Positions 28,423 through 37,794 of a stretch of 64,000 nucleotides of DNA are shown in pieces. The number at the start of each line of letters is the position of its first letter. Within the stretch, counting starts at the first letter, position 1. The stretch is from an uncultured Allobaculum sp. (GTDB lineage Bacteria; Bacillota_I; Bacilli_A; Erysipelotrichales; Erysipelotrichaceae). Below the pieces are notes generated by a model. That model did not search any database, was not told the origin of the DNA, and saw only the letters and a list, made by a program, of their open reading frames with translations. Location of the stretch: assembly GCA_910579655.1 (NCBI GenBank), contig CAJTVE010000006.1, positions 3,359 through 67,358 on the forward strand, read 5' to 3'. The translations under genes were made by a program, and so were the position numbers.

Positions 28423-28893
28423 ATGCAGAATACCAATGAAAAAGGCATCAAGGTGATTGCGGAAAACCGGAAAGCCAGACATGAATATGAACTGCTCGAC
28501 CGTTATGAAGCCGGTCTGGAGCTGAAAGGAACTGAAATTAAAAGTGTCCGCAAAGGAAAAGTCCAGCTGAAAGATGCTTACATCTCCATTCGCGATGGTC
28601 AGGCGACTTTAAAAGGAATGCATATTTCTCCTTATGAATTTGGCAACCGTTTTAACCATGATGAAACCAGGGACCGTCGTTTGCTTTTGCATAAACGGGA
28701 AATCCTGAAACTGGATCAGCAGGTCCGCTTAAAAGGAATGACATTGGTTCCTTTGAAGATTTATCTGTCTCATGGACTTTGCAAGCTTGAAATTGCGGTG
28801 GCTCGTGGTAAAAACCTGCATGATAAGCGGGAAAGCGCCAAGACCCGTGATGCACAGCGGGAAATTCAGAAAGCCATGAAGATCCGCTATTAA
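28423..28893 (+). CDS. smpB: SsrA-binding protein SmpB
   Basis: A 156-residue SmpB, the partner that loads tmRNA onto stalled ribosomes. NRKARHEYELLDRYEAGLELKGTEIKS is the conserved start of the OB fold. The GLCKLEIAVARGKNLHDKRES region and the basic tail with KTRDAQREIQKAMK complete the family pattern. AAAGG precedes the ATG. The tmRNA gene lies 430 bases downstream on the same strand, the common arrangement in Bacillota. Confidence 0.98.
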   Translation: MQNTNEKGIKVIAENRKARHEYELLDRYEAGLELKGTEIKSVRKGKVQLKDAYISIRDGQATLKGMHISPYEFGNRFNHDETRDRRLLLHKREILKLDQQVRLKGMTLVPLKIYLSHGLCKLEIAVARGKNLHDKRESAKTRDAQREIQKAMKIRY

Positions 28894-29081
28894 GTCAATC
28901 ACCATTCAGATTCAAAAGGTTCACACCAGACTTAAAGCACAGGCTGTTTTCTTCTTTTCCATATGCAATGAATTGAAAATCGATCTTCGAAATTCGATTG
29001 AGACTCTGCTTATGGAAAGCTGGAAGAAAGAGGTTGTGCTTTTTATCTTTTTAAATGGCTGTTTAAAAAATCAGAAGGATT

Positions 29082-29161
29082 GTTACTGTTCACACCCTGC
29101 GCCAGGGCATGACGCAAAGCCGGAAATTTTATCCCTTTTTTTGAGGGGCGTGAACAGTAAC
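29082..29161. repeat. Dispersed palindromic repeat, copy A
   Basis: An 80-base unit that begins GTTACTGTTCACACCC and ends with the inverted GGGGCGTGAACAGTAAC. A close relative of its interior and left end, in the opposite direction, lies at 57286-57351. Nothing else is seen in the 28894-29274 gap. Confidence 0.7.
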
Positions 29162-29274
29162 GAAGAATTTGGTCAGAGATTTTAAACTGGAAATCTTCTT
29201 TAAGTATCGAGAAAATAAGTCGTGTCAATCGGGATGGGAAACTCTGCAAGACCCAAAAACCTGAGTTGAATTTG

Positions 29275-29303
29275 TTGACATAAATAAAAATTGCGGATAG
29301 AAT
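29275..29303 (+). promoter_or_regulatory. Promoter of the tmRNA gene
   Basis: A perfect TTGACA and TAGAAT are spaced by 17 bases, 21 bases before the mature 5' end. Confidence 0.8.
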
Positions 29304-29324
29304 AATTATCCAAAGTAATTACGT

Positions 29325-29704
29325 GGGGATGTTTTTGGCATTCGATGAGTAATTGTCTGGACTCAACTACAGCCGGGTGATTCCGTTAAAAATCATTCAA
29401 AATAAACGCTAACAACTTTAACTTTGGCCGCACCAACTACAACGGTGCTGTTGCCTTTGCTGCTTAATTGAACATTTAATCGTTCTGCAGCTTTTCTGAA
29501 CGAGTTCGCTCTCTTCTAGTTCAGATCACTAGCACAAAGAGGATAAGCTGACAGACCGACTGGATCTGTCGGACGAAAATTCTACAGTCAAACCATCAGG
29601 AATTGTGTCTGTCCAAGTCTGATGGAATTCTGGCAGACTAAGCTGTAAACGTTGATTCGTGGGGCGTTGCTTAGACGCGAGTTCGACTCTCGCCATCTCC
29701 ACCA
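29325..29704 (+). ncRNA. ssrA: Transfer-messenger RNA (tmRNA)
   Basis: The 5' GGGGATG pairs with the 3' CATCTCC (one G-U) to form the tRNA-like acceptor, and CCA is encoded. The T arm reads GAGTTCGACTC. The tag frame opens at 29409 with GCT and ends in TAA, giving ANNFNFGRTNYNGAVAFAA, a typical Bacillota proteolysis tag with its AA end. smpB lies upstream and a terminator follows. Confidence 0.97.
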
Positions 29705-29717
29705 TATGAAATCAACC

Positions 29718-29750
29718 CCCCATATCTAAAACGGATATGGGGTTTTTATT
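29718..29750 (+). terminator. Terminator of tmRNA
   Basis: CCCCATATC pairs with GATATGGGG, followed by TTTTTATTTT. Confidence 0.9.
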
Positions 29751-30571
29751 TTGCTCATATGTGATTTATGTGCAATATCAACTGCAAAGGTCAAGGCCAG
29801 GGAGAATTAGATTTTGCGGCAGCTGCCTGTCATGGTCATGATATTAAACAGTTAACATTTGATCTAGAAAGGTATTGTCTTCACGAGCAAATCCGTTTTT
29901 TAAAGCTTTTCAGTCTGTAAGTCTTCCGGGCCTACGGGATCCTTGATATCAGAAATGAATATCGGTTTCTGTTGATTGAAGGCAGAACAGATTTTGGAAG
30001 ATGTATAATGCCTTTTCTTTGTGAATACGGATTGTATTCCAATAGATTCACAGTTGAAAATGTTGGAAATCTGGCATAAAAATGACTTTTTTGAAAAAGT
30101 GGATACCAGAAAAATGGCATCAAGACTTCTCTTGTGAACAGAGTATCCATCTAAATATTTCATAAAGAATTGCTGATGTGTACTCAAAATAAATACATAA
30201 ATGATTCTGTTGCATCTAAATCAAGAACGATTTGGTGGATTGTTTTCAGATAAATGTATAGATAACAGAATCTATTCATGATCAGTATAAAGATATAAAG
30301 ATTAATGATCGGATGAAGTCCTTTATATTGGCTGGATTAGATACATTGTATTAAAGAAATTAATGTGATATAAATGCGATTTTAATACTGAATTCATACA
30401 ATTCTTTCTCTGGATCAATAAATGCGGACAAAAAATCACAGAATTACGATTATGTGAAGCAAAAAAATTGAAAAAGATGTGGAAAAACCCTTTGTACTTG
30501 TATTAAACTGTGTATAAAGAAAGTCAAAAGAAAAACCACAGTCTGGGTTGTATGTTGAAGGCGCCATTTTA
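29751..30571. other. AT-rich gap downstream of tmRNA, no supported gene
   Basis: About 820 bases, AT-rich from about 30,100 on. A minus-strand frame of 95 codons (29900-30187) lacks a ribosome binding site and any motif. The end of tmRNA is a frequent integration site, but I see no integrase remnant and no repeat of the tmRNA 3' end. Confidence 0.4.
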
Positions 30572-30640
30572 CTGACAACCGGACCTGGTTTTGTCAGAAA
30601 ACGGCAGGAGGGCCTTGACTCCTGCCAGACTGACAAGGAG
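30572..30640 (+). promoter_or_regulatory. Structured leader with two exclusive pairings, hiding the ribosome binding site
   Basis: CTGACAA occurs at 30572-30578 and again at 30630-30636, touching the GGAG of the ribosome binding site. TTGTCAG (30591-30597) can pair with either copy but not both. Between the alternatives stands a strong hairpin, GGCAGGAG (30603-30610) with CTCCTGCC (30619-30626). This is switch-like architecture, seen directly in the sequence; regulation itself is inference. Confidence 0.5.
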
Positions 30641-30652
30641 TGAAGAATAGCC

Positions 30653-31015
30653 ATGTCTAGAAAACCCGATCCTCTTACTCAATACCGCATGCGTGTTCAT
30701 GAATTCCGCGGATATCGCTATGCAAGTACTCAACCTACAGTAAGTAACCCTTTAACCGGAAAACGTTACTCTAAGCGGATTCACTGGGGTGTTCTCGAAG
30801 CGGGCAACCGTTTCGTCCCAAACCGTAACTTCCGCCGCATGCCTCTTGAAGAACAGAAAAAGTTCCTCTTCCCAGAAGAATGGGATCTGTCTGAAGTGGC
30901 TGAACTCAGTTCGAAAGCAGAAGATACTCTCTATGCAGAACGCCGGATTCTGCACCCCAAAATGGTTACTGAAGCAATCGAATTGCCTCATCGTCTTCCA
31001 ACCTATGCTCAATAG
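30653..31015 (+). CDS. Orphan 120-residue protein resembling a transposase N-terminal domain
   Basis: A basic, soluble 120-residue protein. The stretch YRYASTQPTV, then K-R-x-x-W-G, then NRFVPNRNF parallels the N-terminal region of the transposase at 53379 in this window (YIYYASSQKW, IGKL, MIPNKTF). It therefore looks like the detached N-domain of an IS1634/IS4-type transposase. Yet it is not decayed: it has an AAGGAG site, a structured leader, a clean stop and its own terminator. No DDE catalytic part follows. It could be a domesticated DNA-binding protein, a transposition inhibitor, or simply a truncated element. The homology is judged by eye. Confidence 0.6.
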   Translation: MSRKPDPLTQYRMRVHEFRGYRYASTQPTVSNPLTGKRYSKRIHWGVLEAGNRFVPNRNFRRMPLEEQKKFLFPEEWDLSEVAELSSKAEDTLYAERRILHPKMVTEAIELPHRLPTYAQ

Positions 31016-31050
31016 GCCAGACTGTTCAGACAGCCTGGCCGCTGTTTTTT
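31015..31050 (+). terminator. Terminator of the 120-residue protein gene
   Basis: GGCCAGACTG pairs with CAGCCTGGCC (one mismatch), followed by GCTG and TTTTTT. Confidence 0.85.
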
Positions 31051-31172
31051 ATAGAGACGTTTGTGTGGACTGAACTTGTTTGCGGTCATTTTGGATTTGA
31101 AGACAGTTTTGAAAGCGGCGACAGAAGCAGATAATGGAAAGCAGCAGGAAAACTGAAAAGGGAGAGAAAAGA

Positions 31173-31805
31173 ATGTCAGTACGATTGTTTGTGGTCCGGC
31201 ATGGCCAGACGGTGATGAATCAGGAGAAAAGAAGCCAGGGGTGGCTGGATTCGCCATTGACTGAGCGGGGAAAAGTAGAAGCCTTGATTGTCAGAGACTG
31301 GCTGAAGGACCGTCATCTTCAGTTTGCGCATGGATATTCAAGTGATCTTGGCCGTGCCAGGCAGACGCTGGGCTTACTGGTCCAGGGTGAATTTCCGACG
31401 AATGAGGAAGCAGGACTGCGGGAGATGACATTAGGAAAAATGGATGGCGTACAGGGTTTTGTCCTTGATCCGGCGAAGTGGAATCAGCAGGCTAAAGAAT
31501 ATGGCGGAGAATCATTCGAACATGCCGCTGGCCGGGCGATAGCCAGTCTGTATGCGATTGCCAGGGTGAATTCTGGTCAGAATGTTCTGGTTGTTACCCA
31601 TGGAATGATCATCAATTTATTGATGGAAACTTTACCGCCTATCCAGGCTGCCTGGAAGGATACAGACCGGCTGGAGAATGGAATGGTTCTGGAGCTGGTT
31701 TATACTTGTGGGCAATTGTGGCTTTCTGGTGTTCATCTTCCTGTTTCAGAGTATCTGGAAAAGCACAATTTGGAAGAAGAAAAGCAGAAGATAGGGAAAT
31801 TTTAA
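31173..31805 (+). CDS. Histidine phosphatase family protein (phosphoglycerate mutase-like)
   Basis: A 210-residue phosphatase of the branch 2/cofactor-dependent mutase superfamily. The catalytic motif RHGQT is at residues 8-12 and a second conserved histidine is in THGMII. SSDLGRARQTL supplies the second arginine. The substrate is not predictable from sequence. The ATG used follows GGGAGAG; the frame extends 13 codons upstream without a site. It is followed by a PanE-like gene on the same strand, 130 bases on. Confidence 0.9.
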   Translation: MSVRLFVVRHGQTVMNQEKRSQGWLDSPLTERGKVEALIVRDWLKDRHLQFAHGYSSDLGRARQTLGLLVQGEFPTNEEAGLREMTLGKMDGVQGFVLDPAKWNQQAKEYGGESFEHAAGRAIASLYAIARVNSGQNVLVVTHGMIINLLMETLPPIQAAWKDTDRLENGMVLELVYTCGQLWLSGVHLPVSEYLEKHNLEEEKQKIGKF

Positions 31806-31936
31806 AATCACCATGATCTAAGGGATTTCCCATAGGCATTTGCATTAAAATCGGATAGTGTATTGGATGGATTGCCAGTTTCGATGATTTTAAAAAGAAC
31901 TATTGCGATCTGGATTGGAGTTGAAAGAGGATGTCT

Positions 31937-32902
31937 ATGCGGATTCTGATTTATGGGGCTGGGAGTATCGGCAGCTATCTGGCACATGTTTTATACAGCG
32001 CCGGCAATGAAGTGACAATTCTGGCCAGAGGAGAGCGAAAACAGAACCTGGATTACCGGGGGCTGGTTTTGCATCACGTCCTGCAGCGCAAGACCACTTG
32101 TGATCATCCAAAAATTATCGACTCGATTGGGGATGAGAAATACGATCTGGTCTTTGCGGCTGTTCAGTTTGGTCAGCTTCAATCGATCTTTGATGACCTT
32201 TGTAAAGTCAACAGCTCGGTTGTCGTTCTGGTTGGAAATAATTTCGGGCCAACCGTTACCCGGCAGGAGATTCTGCGCTTTACTGAGCATCCCAAAACAG
32301 TCCTGTTTGCGTTTCCGGCCTTTGGGGGCCATCGGGAGAGAAGCCAGATTCGCACAACTCATGTGGGAGCTGGATCGATGACGATCGGTCTTTCCGGATC
32401 CAGAACACCGAAGCTGGTTCGCAATATGGTAGAGCGTGCTTTCCAGGGAACGAAATTTGAACTGAACTGGGAAAAAAATATGGATGACTGGCTCAAATGT
32501 CATGGCGTCTTCATGCTCCCATTGGCTTATCTTTCTTATTTATATAATTGTGATTTGCGAAAGGTATCCAGTGCTGATTTTCGTCTGGCTATGGATGCAG
32601 TGCGCAGTGGGTATGAATTGCTCGGTTCCTGTGGATATGGTCTTGATTCGAGTTATTTAGAGATCGAAGATAATGGGCTGAAAAGTGAAATTAACACCTG
32701 CCTGTTCCATGTAGCTGCCAGATCACCTTTTGGCCGATTGATGGTGACAGATCATTGCGCGAATGCGGCAGCAGAGATAAAAGCCATGGATGAAGCTTTT
32801 GAAAAAATCCGGGCCCGCAAACCGGAAATGAAAATGCCTGCCTGGGATGAGCTGCGCAACCGTATGCCTTCCTGGCCATACCTGCTTGAAACCTACCGCT
32901 AG
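31937..32902 (+). CDS. Ketopantoate reductase family protein
   Basis: A dehydrogenase of 321 residues. The NAD(P)-binding motif GAGSIGSYLA lies at the N-terminus (MRILIYGAGSIG), and the C-terminal helical domain carries the substrate-binding region. PanE reduces ketopantoate for coenzyme A synthesis, but many homologues act on other 2-keto acids, and no pantothenate genes are nearby. Of two ATGs six bases apart I chose the second, seven bases after AGAGG. Confidence 0.85.
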   Translation: MRILIYGAGSIGSYLAHVLYSAGNEVTILARGERKQNLDYRGLVLHHVLQRKTTCDHPKIIDSIGDEKYDLVFAAVQFGQLQSIFDDLCKVNSSVVVLVGNNFGPTVTRQEILRFTEHPKTVLFAFPAFGGHRERSQIRTTHVGAGSMTIGLSGSRTPKLVRNMVERAFQGTKFELNWEKNMDDWLKCHGVFMLPLAYLSYLYNCDLRKVSSADFRLAMDAVRSGYELLGSCGYGLDSSYLEIEDNGLKSEINTCLFHVAARSPFGRLMVTDHCANAAAEIKAMDEAFEKIRARKPEMKMPAWDELRNRMPSWPYLLETYR

Positions 32903-33069
32903 AACAGCCAGAAAGATGCAAAGGAAAGGCGCAATTTCTGGCTGTCTGGCGTTTTTTGATTTCTGGTGGATCGAAACATCTGAGTTTGGGGATTTGATTT
33001 CTTTGTTTGCCGGTATTCAGTCGAAACAGGCTGAATCATCTTGTTAAGATTGGAATGCATAAATAAAAA

Positions 33070-33093
33070 GCACATAGACAATCGTCTATGTGC
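33070..33093 (-). terminator. Terminator of tRNA-Ala
   Basis: GCACATAGAC pairs with GTCTATGTGC around four bases. On the minus strand TTTTTATTT follows. Confidence 0.9.
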
Positions 33094-33106
33094 TGAATCT
33101 ACACAT

Positions 33107-33182
33107 TGGTGGAGCGTAGGGGGATCGAACCCCTGACCTCATGGCTGCCAGCCATGCGCTCTCCCAGCTGAGCTAACACCCC
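33107..33182 (-). tRNA. tRNA-Ala (anticodon GGC)
   Basis: A minus-strand cloverleaf with acceptor GGGGTGT/ACGCTCC (two G-U pairs), anticodon stem ATGGC/GCCAT with loop CTGGCAG, T arm GGGGTTCGATCCCC and encoded CCA. The anticodon GGC reads GCC. Confidence 0.93.
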
Positions 33183-33262
33183 AAGTGCTCATTGATAATA
33201 CCATCACTATGAATTCGATGCAACCTTTTTTGTTATTTTTTTCAAGGGCTGACAGACAGAGA

Positions 33263-33434
33263 GTTACGGTTCACACTCAAATGTAGGTTTGCAGCAATTT
33301 TCCTTAAATTGAAGTCGTTTCCAGCTCGATTTGTCATATCTTGAGGAAATCTTCTACGCAGGCGGCTGATTTACTGCATAAGTAACTTACACCTGTTTTG
33401 CATATCGTCTGTCAACAGGGGTGTGAAGAGTAAC
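33263..33434. repeat. Dispersed palindromic repeat, diverged long copy C
   Basis: The ends GTTACGGTTCACACTC and GGGTGTGAAGAGTAAC are inverted and match the terminal motif of copy A. The interior is unrelated and longer (172 bases in all). It sits between tRNA-Ala and the peptidase gene. The rest of the gap up to 33,716 shows no gene. Confidence 0.45.
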
Positions 33435-33761
33435 GACAGAGGCAACTGAAGTGGATTTCCTGACGAAAACACTCCTCCTAAATCGAATGCATGTCGGTGG
33501 TTTTGAGACCATAAGAGGAAAACAAATGACCAGGCTGACTGATAAGTGCAGTTTGAAACAATTGGAAATGAAGGAGGTTCAGGTGAAGGCTTGAATGTTT
33601 TGTCAAAAGGAACAGAGGGAAATACAATGAAAACCAGCGCGTAAACGATTTTTCGATTCTTGCCGTCATAAGATTGTGCTTCCATCGATGCGCGGAAAGG
33701 AGGTGGGTGCAGGGGATTGCCAGTTTGCTCTGGCGGTAAGGAAGATGCCTGCACCAACGGA

Positions 33762-34868
33762 ATGAAACTGATCAGTCGCTATCATAAAGATCAGGCAAAA
33801 GCACTCAGAGCCTGGTTTGAATGGAACGAACCCTCTAAAGAGATTGAGTCGACAAATTTAGATCCATCATCCTGCTCTAGGCAAAACAAAGAGCAGGAAG
33901 CAGGAAAACAACAGAGCCAGACAAACAAAAGGAAAGAAGCTTTTGATCCGGCTTTATCCGCTCTGTTATTCGAAGATCGGATTTTTACTCTGCCAAACAA
34001 TGCAGATCTGGTCTTTGGCAAGGCACTGCCTGATTCTGTGGATCTGGTCATGGATCGTAAAGATCTGCCCAAAGAAAACTGGCATTTTTTTGAAAACTGT
34101 CCCCATGCTAATCCCTGGATTTTGCCTGTTGACCGATTTGATCCGGCCCTGGCTGCATTGAAAGAAAATGAGGCCCCCGTCCGGACGCATATTTTGATGA
34201 ATACATCCATGATTGATGAAAAGTGGTGCCGCCCAGCTTTAAAACCACTCATTGCACCGGAAGATGAAGTCTGCGTTCTGGCTTTCAGCTTCTTTGATGA
34301 TACAAAAACACTTGCTGACTGGAGCAAACAATATAAGAAGGGACAGGGGATCTGGTACCGATCCAATACTGATGTGTTCTTCTGGTATGGCCTTAAGGAA
34401 AATCAGGTTCACTGGGTCAATTATTTTACGGATGATGTGATCAAGATGCAGGATGCGATCCGAAACTCCAATATTCTGCTTCTGACTGGCGGAGCACCAG
34501 ATCTGATGATGAAACGGATCCGGGAAAAGAAACTGAAAAAGGTATTGAAGGACTATCAGGGCCTCATTATCGGATATTCAGCCGGTGCTATGGTTCAGCT
34601 GGCAGATTACCATATCACGCCGGATGAAGACTATCCGGAATTCTCCTGGCAAAAAGGCATTGGCTGGCTGGAGGATTTTGATGTAGAAGTCCATTACCAT
34701 CACTCGCGGATTCAAAAAGATGGCATGAATCAGGCTTACAGCGCAAAGCCAAAACCGATTTATGCTATTGAAGAACAGGGCGGTATGATTGTTGCTCCTG
34801 ATGGAACGAAGAGTTTCTTTGGAAAGGTGGAACGCTTCGATCAAAACCATTCGGATTATGATCTTTGA
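33762..34868 (+). CDS. S51-type peptidase with long N-terminal extension
   Basis: The C-terminal part (from about residue 130 of 368) is a peptidase S51/dipeptidase E-like domain. It has the RTHILMNTSMID start, LLLTGGAPDLMM and the nucleophile elbow GYSAGAM. Related proteins are normally 200-240 residues and begin at this point. Ahead of it are about 130 extra residues: a K/Q/E-rich low-complexity linker, and a segment WHFFENCPHANPWILPVDRFDPAL that I do not recognise. The start is unsure: this ATG has no good site, while a TTG at 33717 lies 12 bases after AAGGAGG. Activity on aspartyl dipeptides is a family property, not proven here. Confidence 0.75.
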   Translation: MKLISRYHKDQAKALRAWFEWNEPSKEIESTNLDPSSCSRQNKEQEAGKQQSQTNKRKEAFDPALSALLFEDRIFTLPNNADLVFGKALPDSVDLVMDRKDLPKENWHFFENCPHANPWILPVDRFDPALAALKENEAPVRTHILMNTSMIDEKWCRPALKPLIAPEDEVCVLAFSFFDDTKTLADWSKQYKKGQGIWYRSNTDVFFWYGLKENQVHWVNYFTDDVIKMQDAIRNSNILLLTGGAPDLMMKRIREKKLKKVLKDYQGLIIGYSAGAMVQLADYHITPDEDYPEFSWQKGIGWLEDFDVEVHYHHSRIQKDGMNQAYSAKPKPIYAIEEQGGMIVAPDGTKSFFGKVERFDQNHSDYDL

Positions 34869-35194
34869 GTCTTTTGCCAATGGTCTGGTCAATCTCTCCT
34901 TTTTGGCAGCTGGCCAGTGTCCTGGAGGCGGGCCAGCAGGGATTCTATCCTAAAAAAGAAAAACACAGTTATATTTGATTTGTTTATGAAAGAATTCATC
35001 AGTCTTTGACAGGATTCATCAGCGGTTGTTCGGTCTGTGTTCTTTTGCCTGGCAAAGATTCGCAAACAGTTCTGAAACAGGATAATTGTTGAAGACCTGC
35101 AGAATGTGATTGAACACTTGGCGGGCAATAAACTGGCGGAAAGATAAAATTACCGTAAATAAAGTGAAATGCACGATTTATTTGGCGCGTTATA

Positions 35195-35222
35195 AAAAAG
35201 TCATCCACCTGGATGGCTTTTT
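35195..35222 (+). terminator. Terminator downstream of the S51-type gene
   Basis: AAAAAGTCATCC pairs with GGATGGCTTTTT (one G-U) around a 4-base loop. The rest of 34869-35331 holds no supported gene. Confidence 0.75.
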
Positions 35223-35331
35223 CTTTGATCTGCTCTTGATTCAGTGGAAAGCCAGATGGAATTTATGCATCATCCTTTGAAAGTTGAGAGGGGTTTTGTA
35301 TCCTATAAGTGCTTGAAATCTATAGACAAAT

Positions 35332-35357
35332 AAAAAGGCTCCTGGATCAGGAACCTT
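35332..35357 (-). terminator. Terminator of spx
   Basis: On the minus strand AAGGTTCCTG pairs with CAGGAGCCTT and is followed by TTTTATTT. Confidence 0.85.
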
Positions 35358-35391
35358 CGTATTTATGGATTCGGGATGTGGATTGTAAGGG

Positions 35392-35835
35392 CTAGAGATT
35401 TCGGGTAACTGAGCTTAAAGACAGGTCAGCCGAAATAATCGAGGCTTCGATGCGGTTGAGTTCGTCTTTGCGGCGGGATACCGGAACCATAGCTGTGATT
35501 TCGTCATCATCATAACCAACAACCATGTTGCGTTCGCTAAGCATAATCGGACGCTTTAAAACAGAAGGGTTACGCTGGATAAAGCGGGTGAGCTGGGCGA
35601 TCGACATCTCATCCAGGGTGTCTTTTAAGGTGAGATACGCTTTTGAGCGAGTCGAAATGATGTCTTCTGTTCCGTTTTCACAACGGGAAAGCAGATATTT
35701 GATTTCAGCTTCGGACAATAAGTTGGAGAAAATGTTCTTCTCGACGAAATTGATGTGGTTGTCCTCGAGCCATTTTTTGGCTTTGCGGCAGCTAGCGCAT
35801 CCAGGTGAAGTGTAAAACAATACGGCGTTATTCAT
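35392..35835 (-). CDS. spx: Spx/ArsC family redox regulator
   Basis: A 147-residue member of the Spx family, which binds the RNA polymerase alpha C-terminal domain and redirects transcription in thiol stress. The redox switch CASC is at residues 13-16, after a thioredoxin-like first strand, and the conserved KRPIML segment lies near residue 95. It is slightly longer than Bacillus Spx (131 residues), with an extra C-terminal tail. GGAGGAAAA precedes the ATG. The alpha subunit in this window has a conventional C-terminal domain, so partnership is possible. A plain ArsC-like reductase is the alternative. Confidence 0.85.
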   Translation of the reverse strand: MNNAVLFYTSPGCASCRKAKKWLEDNHINFVEKNIFSNLLSEAEIKYLLSRCENGTEDIISTRSKAYLTLKDTLDEMSIAQLTRFIQRNPSVLKRPIMLSERNMVVGYDDDEITAMVPVSRRKDELNRIEASIISADLSLSSVTRNL

Positions 35836-36958
35836 AATTTTTCCTCCAAAACTTTCCTAAGTTTGTGAATTGGTTTTGTAGTCGTCTTTCTTAATCACAT
35901 CTTTATCTTAGACCTTACTTGGGTAAAGATGCAATAACTTTTTTAAATATTTATATTATTTCTTTATCTTTTAGGTGACAGGATCAGCCTTACCTAAAGA
36001 ACTAAAGAAGGTTTATATCTGATATGTGCGATAAACCAAAGCGAATCGCTTTACAAAATCCATTAAAATCATATTAAAAAAATCTGTATAAAACTAATCC
36101 GATGTATGAAAAAATCCCATGAATCGTGATAGATTCTCTCTTTTGATATTTTCTGAATTCCCTTTATTTATCGTCCTACCACCTCTACTTTCTCTCATGT
36201 TTTTACAGCTGTAAAAAACAAACCGATTTATTCATAAGTTTCTTGCATGCAATAAAAATTTGTTTTTATTGTTTCAGAAATTAAGAAAATGTAAAAACAA
36301 AATGACTGAGATTATTGGGACCAAAATGGCAGAACCAGCACAAATAAAATGCCGCCTGTGCTGAGCATTTCCAAAACCTGCTCTTTGATCGAAAAAGAGT
36401 ATGCCCCATTCCGATTGAATGAACATTAATCCTGAAAAACAGAGCTGTAAGATTCGAAGATCCAGGGTGGTCTTCTTTTTTTTCTGCCTGTCTTCACATT
36501 TCGTCCTTATAAGATCGAGCCAATTCGATCAGACCAGAGTCTTTTGTTTCGCATTTTCCTGTTCCTTTGACTGTCGGCTTTCTTTCGATCTGCCGATTGC
36601 CAGAGCATGCTTCCACAATGCCTGATTTGGCTGCGTTTTACTCCTTTCAGTTTTGAAAGTTCGGGAATTGAGCAGGAAGTTTCAGAAGAAAAACGGATTT
36701 TAACAGTTTGATCACCGTTTGGCAGACAAGAGAATCTGTAAAGCATTGCAGCAAGCAAAATATCTGAAAATCAGTCAATTATGGAACGCTGATGGCAAAA
36801 GTTGGAGAAACAGATTGAAATGTAAATCTAATTCGGTAAAATTACTGGACAAAGCACCGAAAAGTAACAATAGAAAACCGGAAAATTTGGTTTGTTCTGT
36901 TCAGCCGGGAACTTTTGCCTTTATAATGATGCTTAGAGTTATTTAAGGAGAAAATGAT
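35836..36958. other. Long AT-rich gap with a palindrome, no supported gene
   Basis: About 1.1 kb separate spx from fic. The left half is AT-rich. A perfect palindrome TTTTTACAG/CTGTAAAAA lies at 36200-36217. Open frames on both strands have no ribosome binding sites. A TATAAT just before fic marks its promoter. Confidence 0.45.
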
Positions 36959-37645
36959 ATGGATGTTCGAGATTTACTGAAAAACAACCAGAGCTACTAC
37001 GAAGATTTTATGACCCGCGCAATTTATAACTCCAACGCGCTGGAAGGAAGCACTCTGACAAAGAATGAAACCTATGCACTGACTTTCGATTCCAACCACT
37101 GCCCGATCAATGCCAATGCCAAAGAAATTCATCAGGCAATCAACCATAAAAAAGCCTTGGGAATCATGCTGGATCGTGTCAGTCACAACGTTCCATTAAC
37201 GGAAGAATTCTTAATTATGGAAAACGATGCCGTAAACGAAAATATTCTGTTTGGCGGTGCCTATCGCGAAGATCCGGCTCACGTATCCGGTTCGACAAAA
37301 GTTTTCCCAGGACCAGATGAAATTGAAGACTTCCTGCAGGATTTCATCCGCCGCTACAATGAATTTGTTGAAAATGGCTTCACGATGGAAGATGTTGCCG
37401 ATCTGCACATCCAGTTTGAAAATATTCATCCATTCACAGACGGAAACGGACGGACGGGCCGTATCCTGATCAATTCCATGCTGATCAGTTCTGGACAGGC
37501 TCCAATCGTCATTCCTCTGGATATGCGCAATGACTACATTAAAATGCTGGAAACCAACAATGTCAAAAGCATGGCCGATGCTTTCCGTGAACTTCAGGCC
37601 ATTGAAGAGGAACGTGCTGAAAATTTCGCTTCTCTTGGCGAATAG
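36959..37645 (+). CDS. Fic family protein, class II (AMPylase or related)
   Basis: A 228-residue Fic protein, likely transferring AMP from ATP to a target hydroxyl. The catalytic motif HPFTDGNGRTGR begins at residue 157. An N-terminal inhibitory helix is present: SNALEG at residues 25-30 fits (S/T)xxxE(G/N), with Glu29 predicted to block ATP. That makes it a self-inhibited class II enzyme. No antitoxin gene is adjacent, as expected for a self-contained inhibitor. AAGGAGAAA precedes the ATG. The target is unknown. Confidence 0.92.
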   Translation: MDVRDLLKNNQSYYEDFMTRAIYNSNALEGSTLTKNETYALTFDSNHCPINANAKEIHQAINHKKALGIMLDRVSHNVPLTEEFLIMENDAVNENILFGGAYREDPAHVSGSTKVFPGPDEIEDFLQDFIRRYNEFVENGFTMEDVADLHIQFENIHPFTDGNGRTGRILINSMLISSGQAPIVIPLDMRNDYIKMLETNNVKSMADAFRELQAIEEERAENFASLGE

Positions 37646-37794
37646 CAGAATCGATAAAAGGTAAAGACAGTCATCGACTGTCTTTCTTTTTGACTGGCCT
37701 TTTAGAAAATGACTGACCGGTCCACACAAGCTGATGCATATTCTTAGACGCATATTCTTAGATGCATACTCTTATTCGGAAAGGAGAAATTCTG

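Noticed and set aside
29325..29704. Integrated element at the tmRNA 3' end
   Set aside because: No integrase fragment and no direct repeat of the tmRNA 3' end found downstream, despite the AT-rich gap.
29900..30187. Minus-strand frame of 95 codons in the AT-rich gap after tmRNA
   Set aside because: No site for translation and no recognisable motif.
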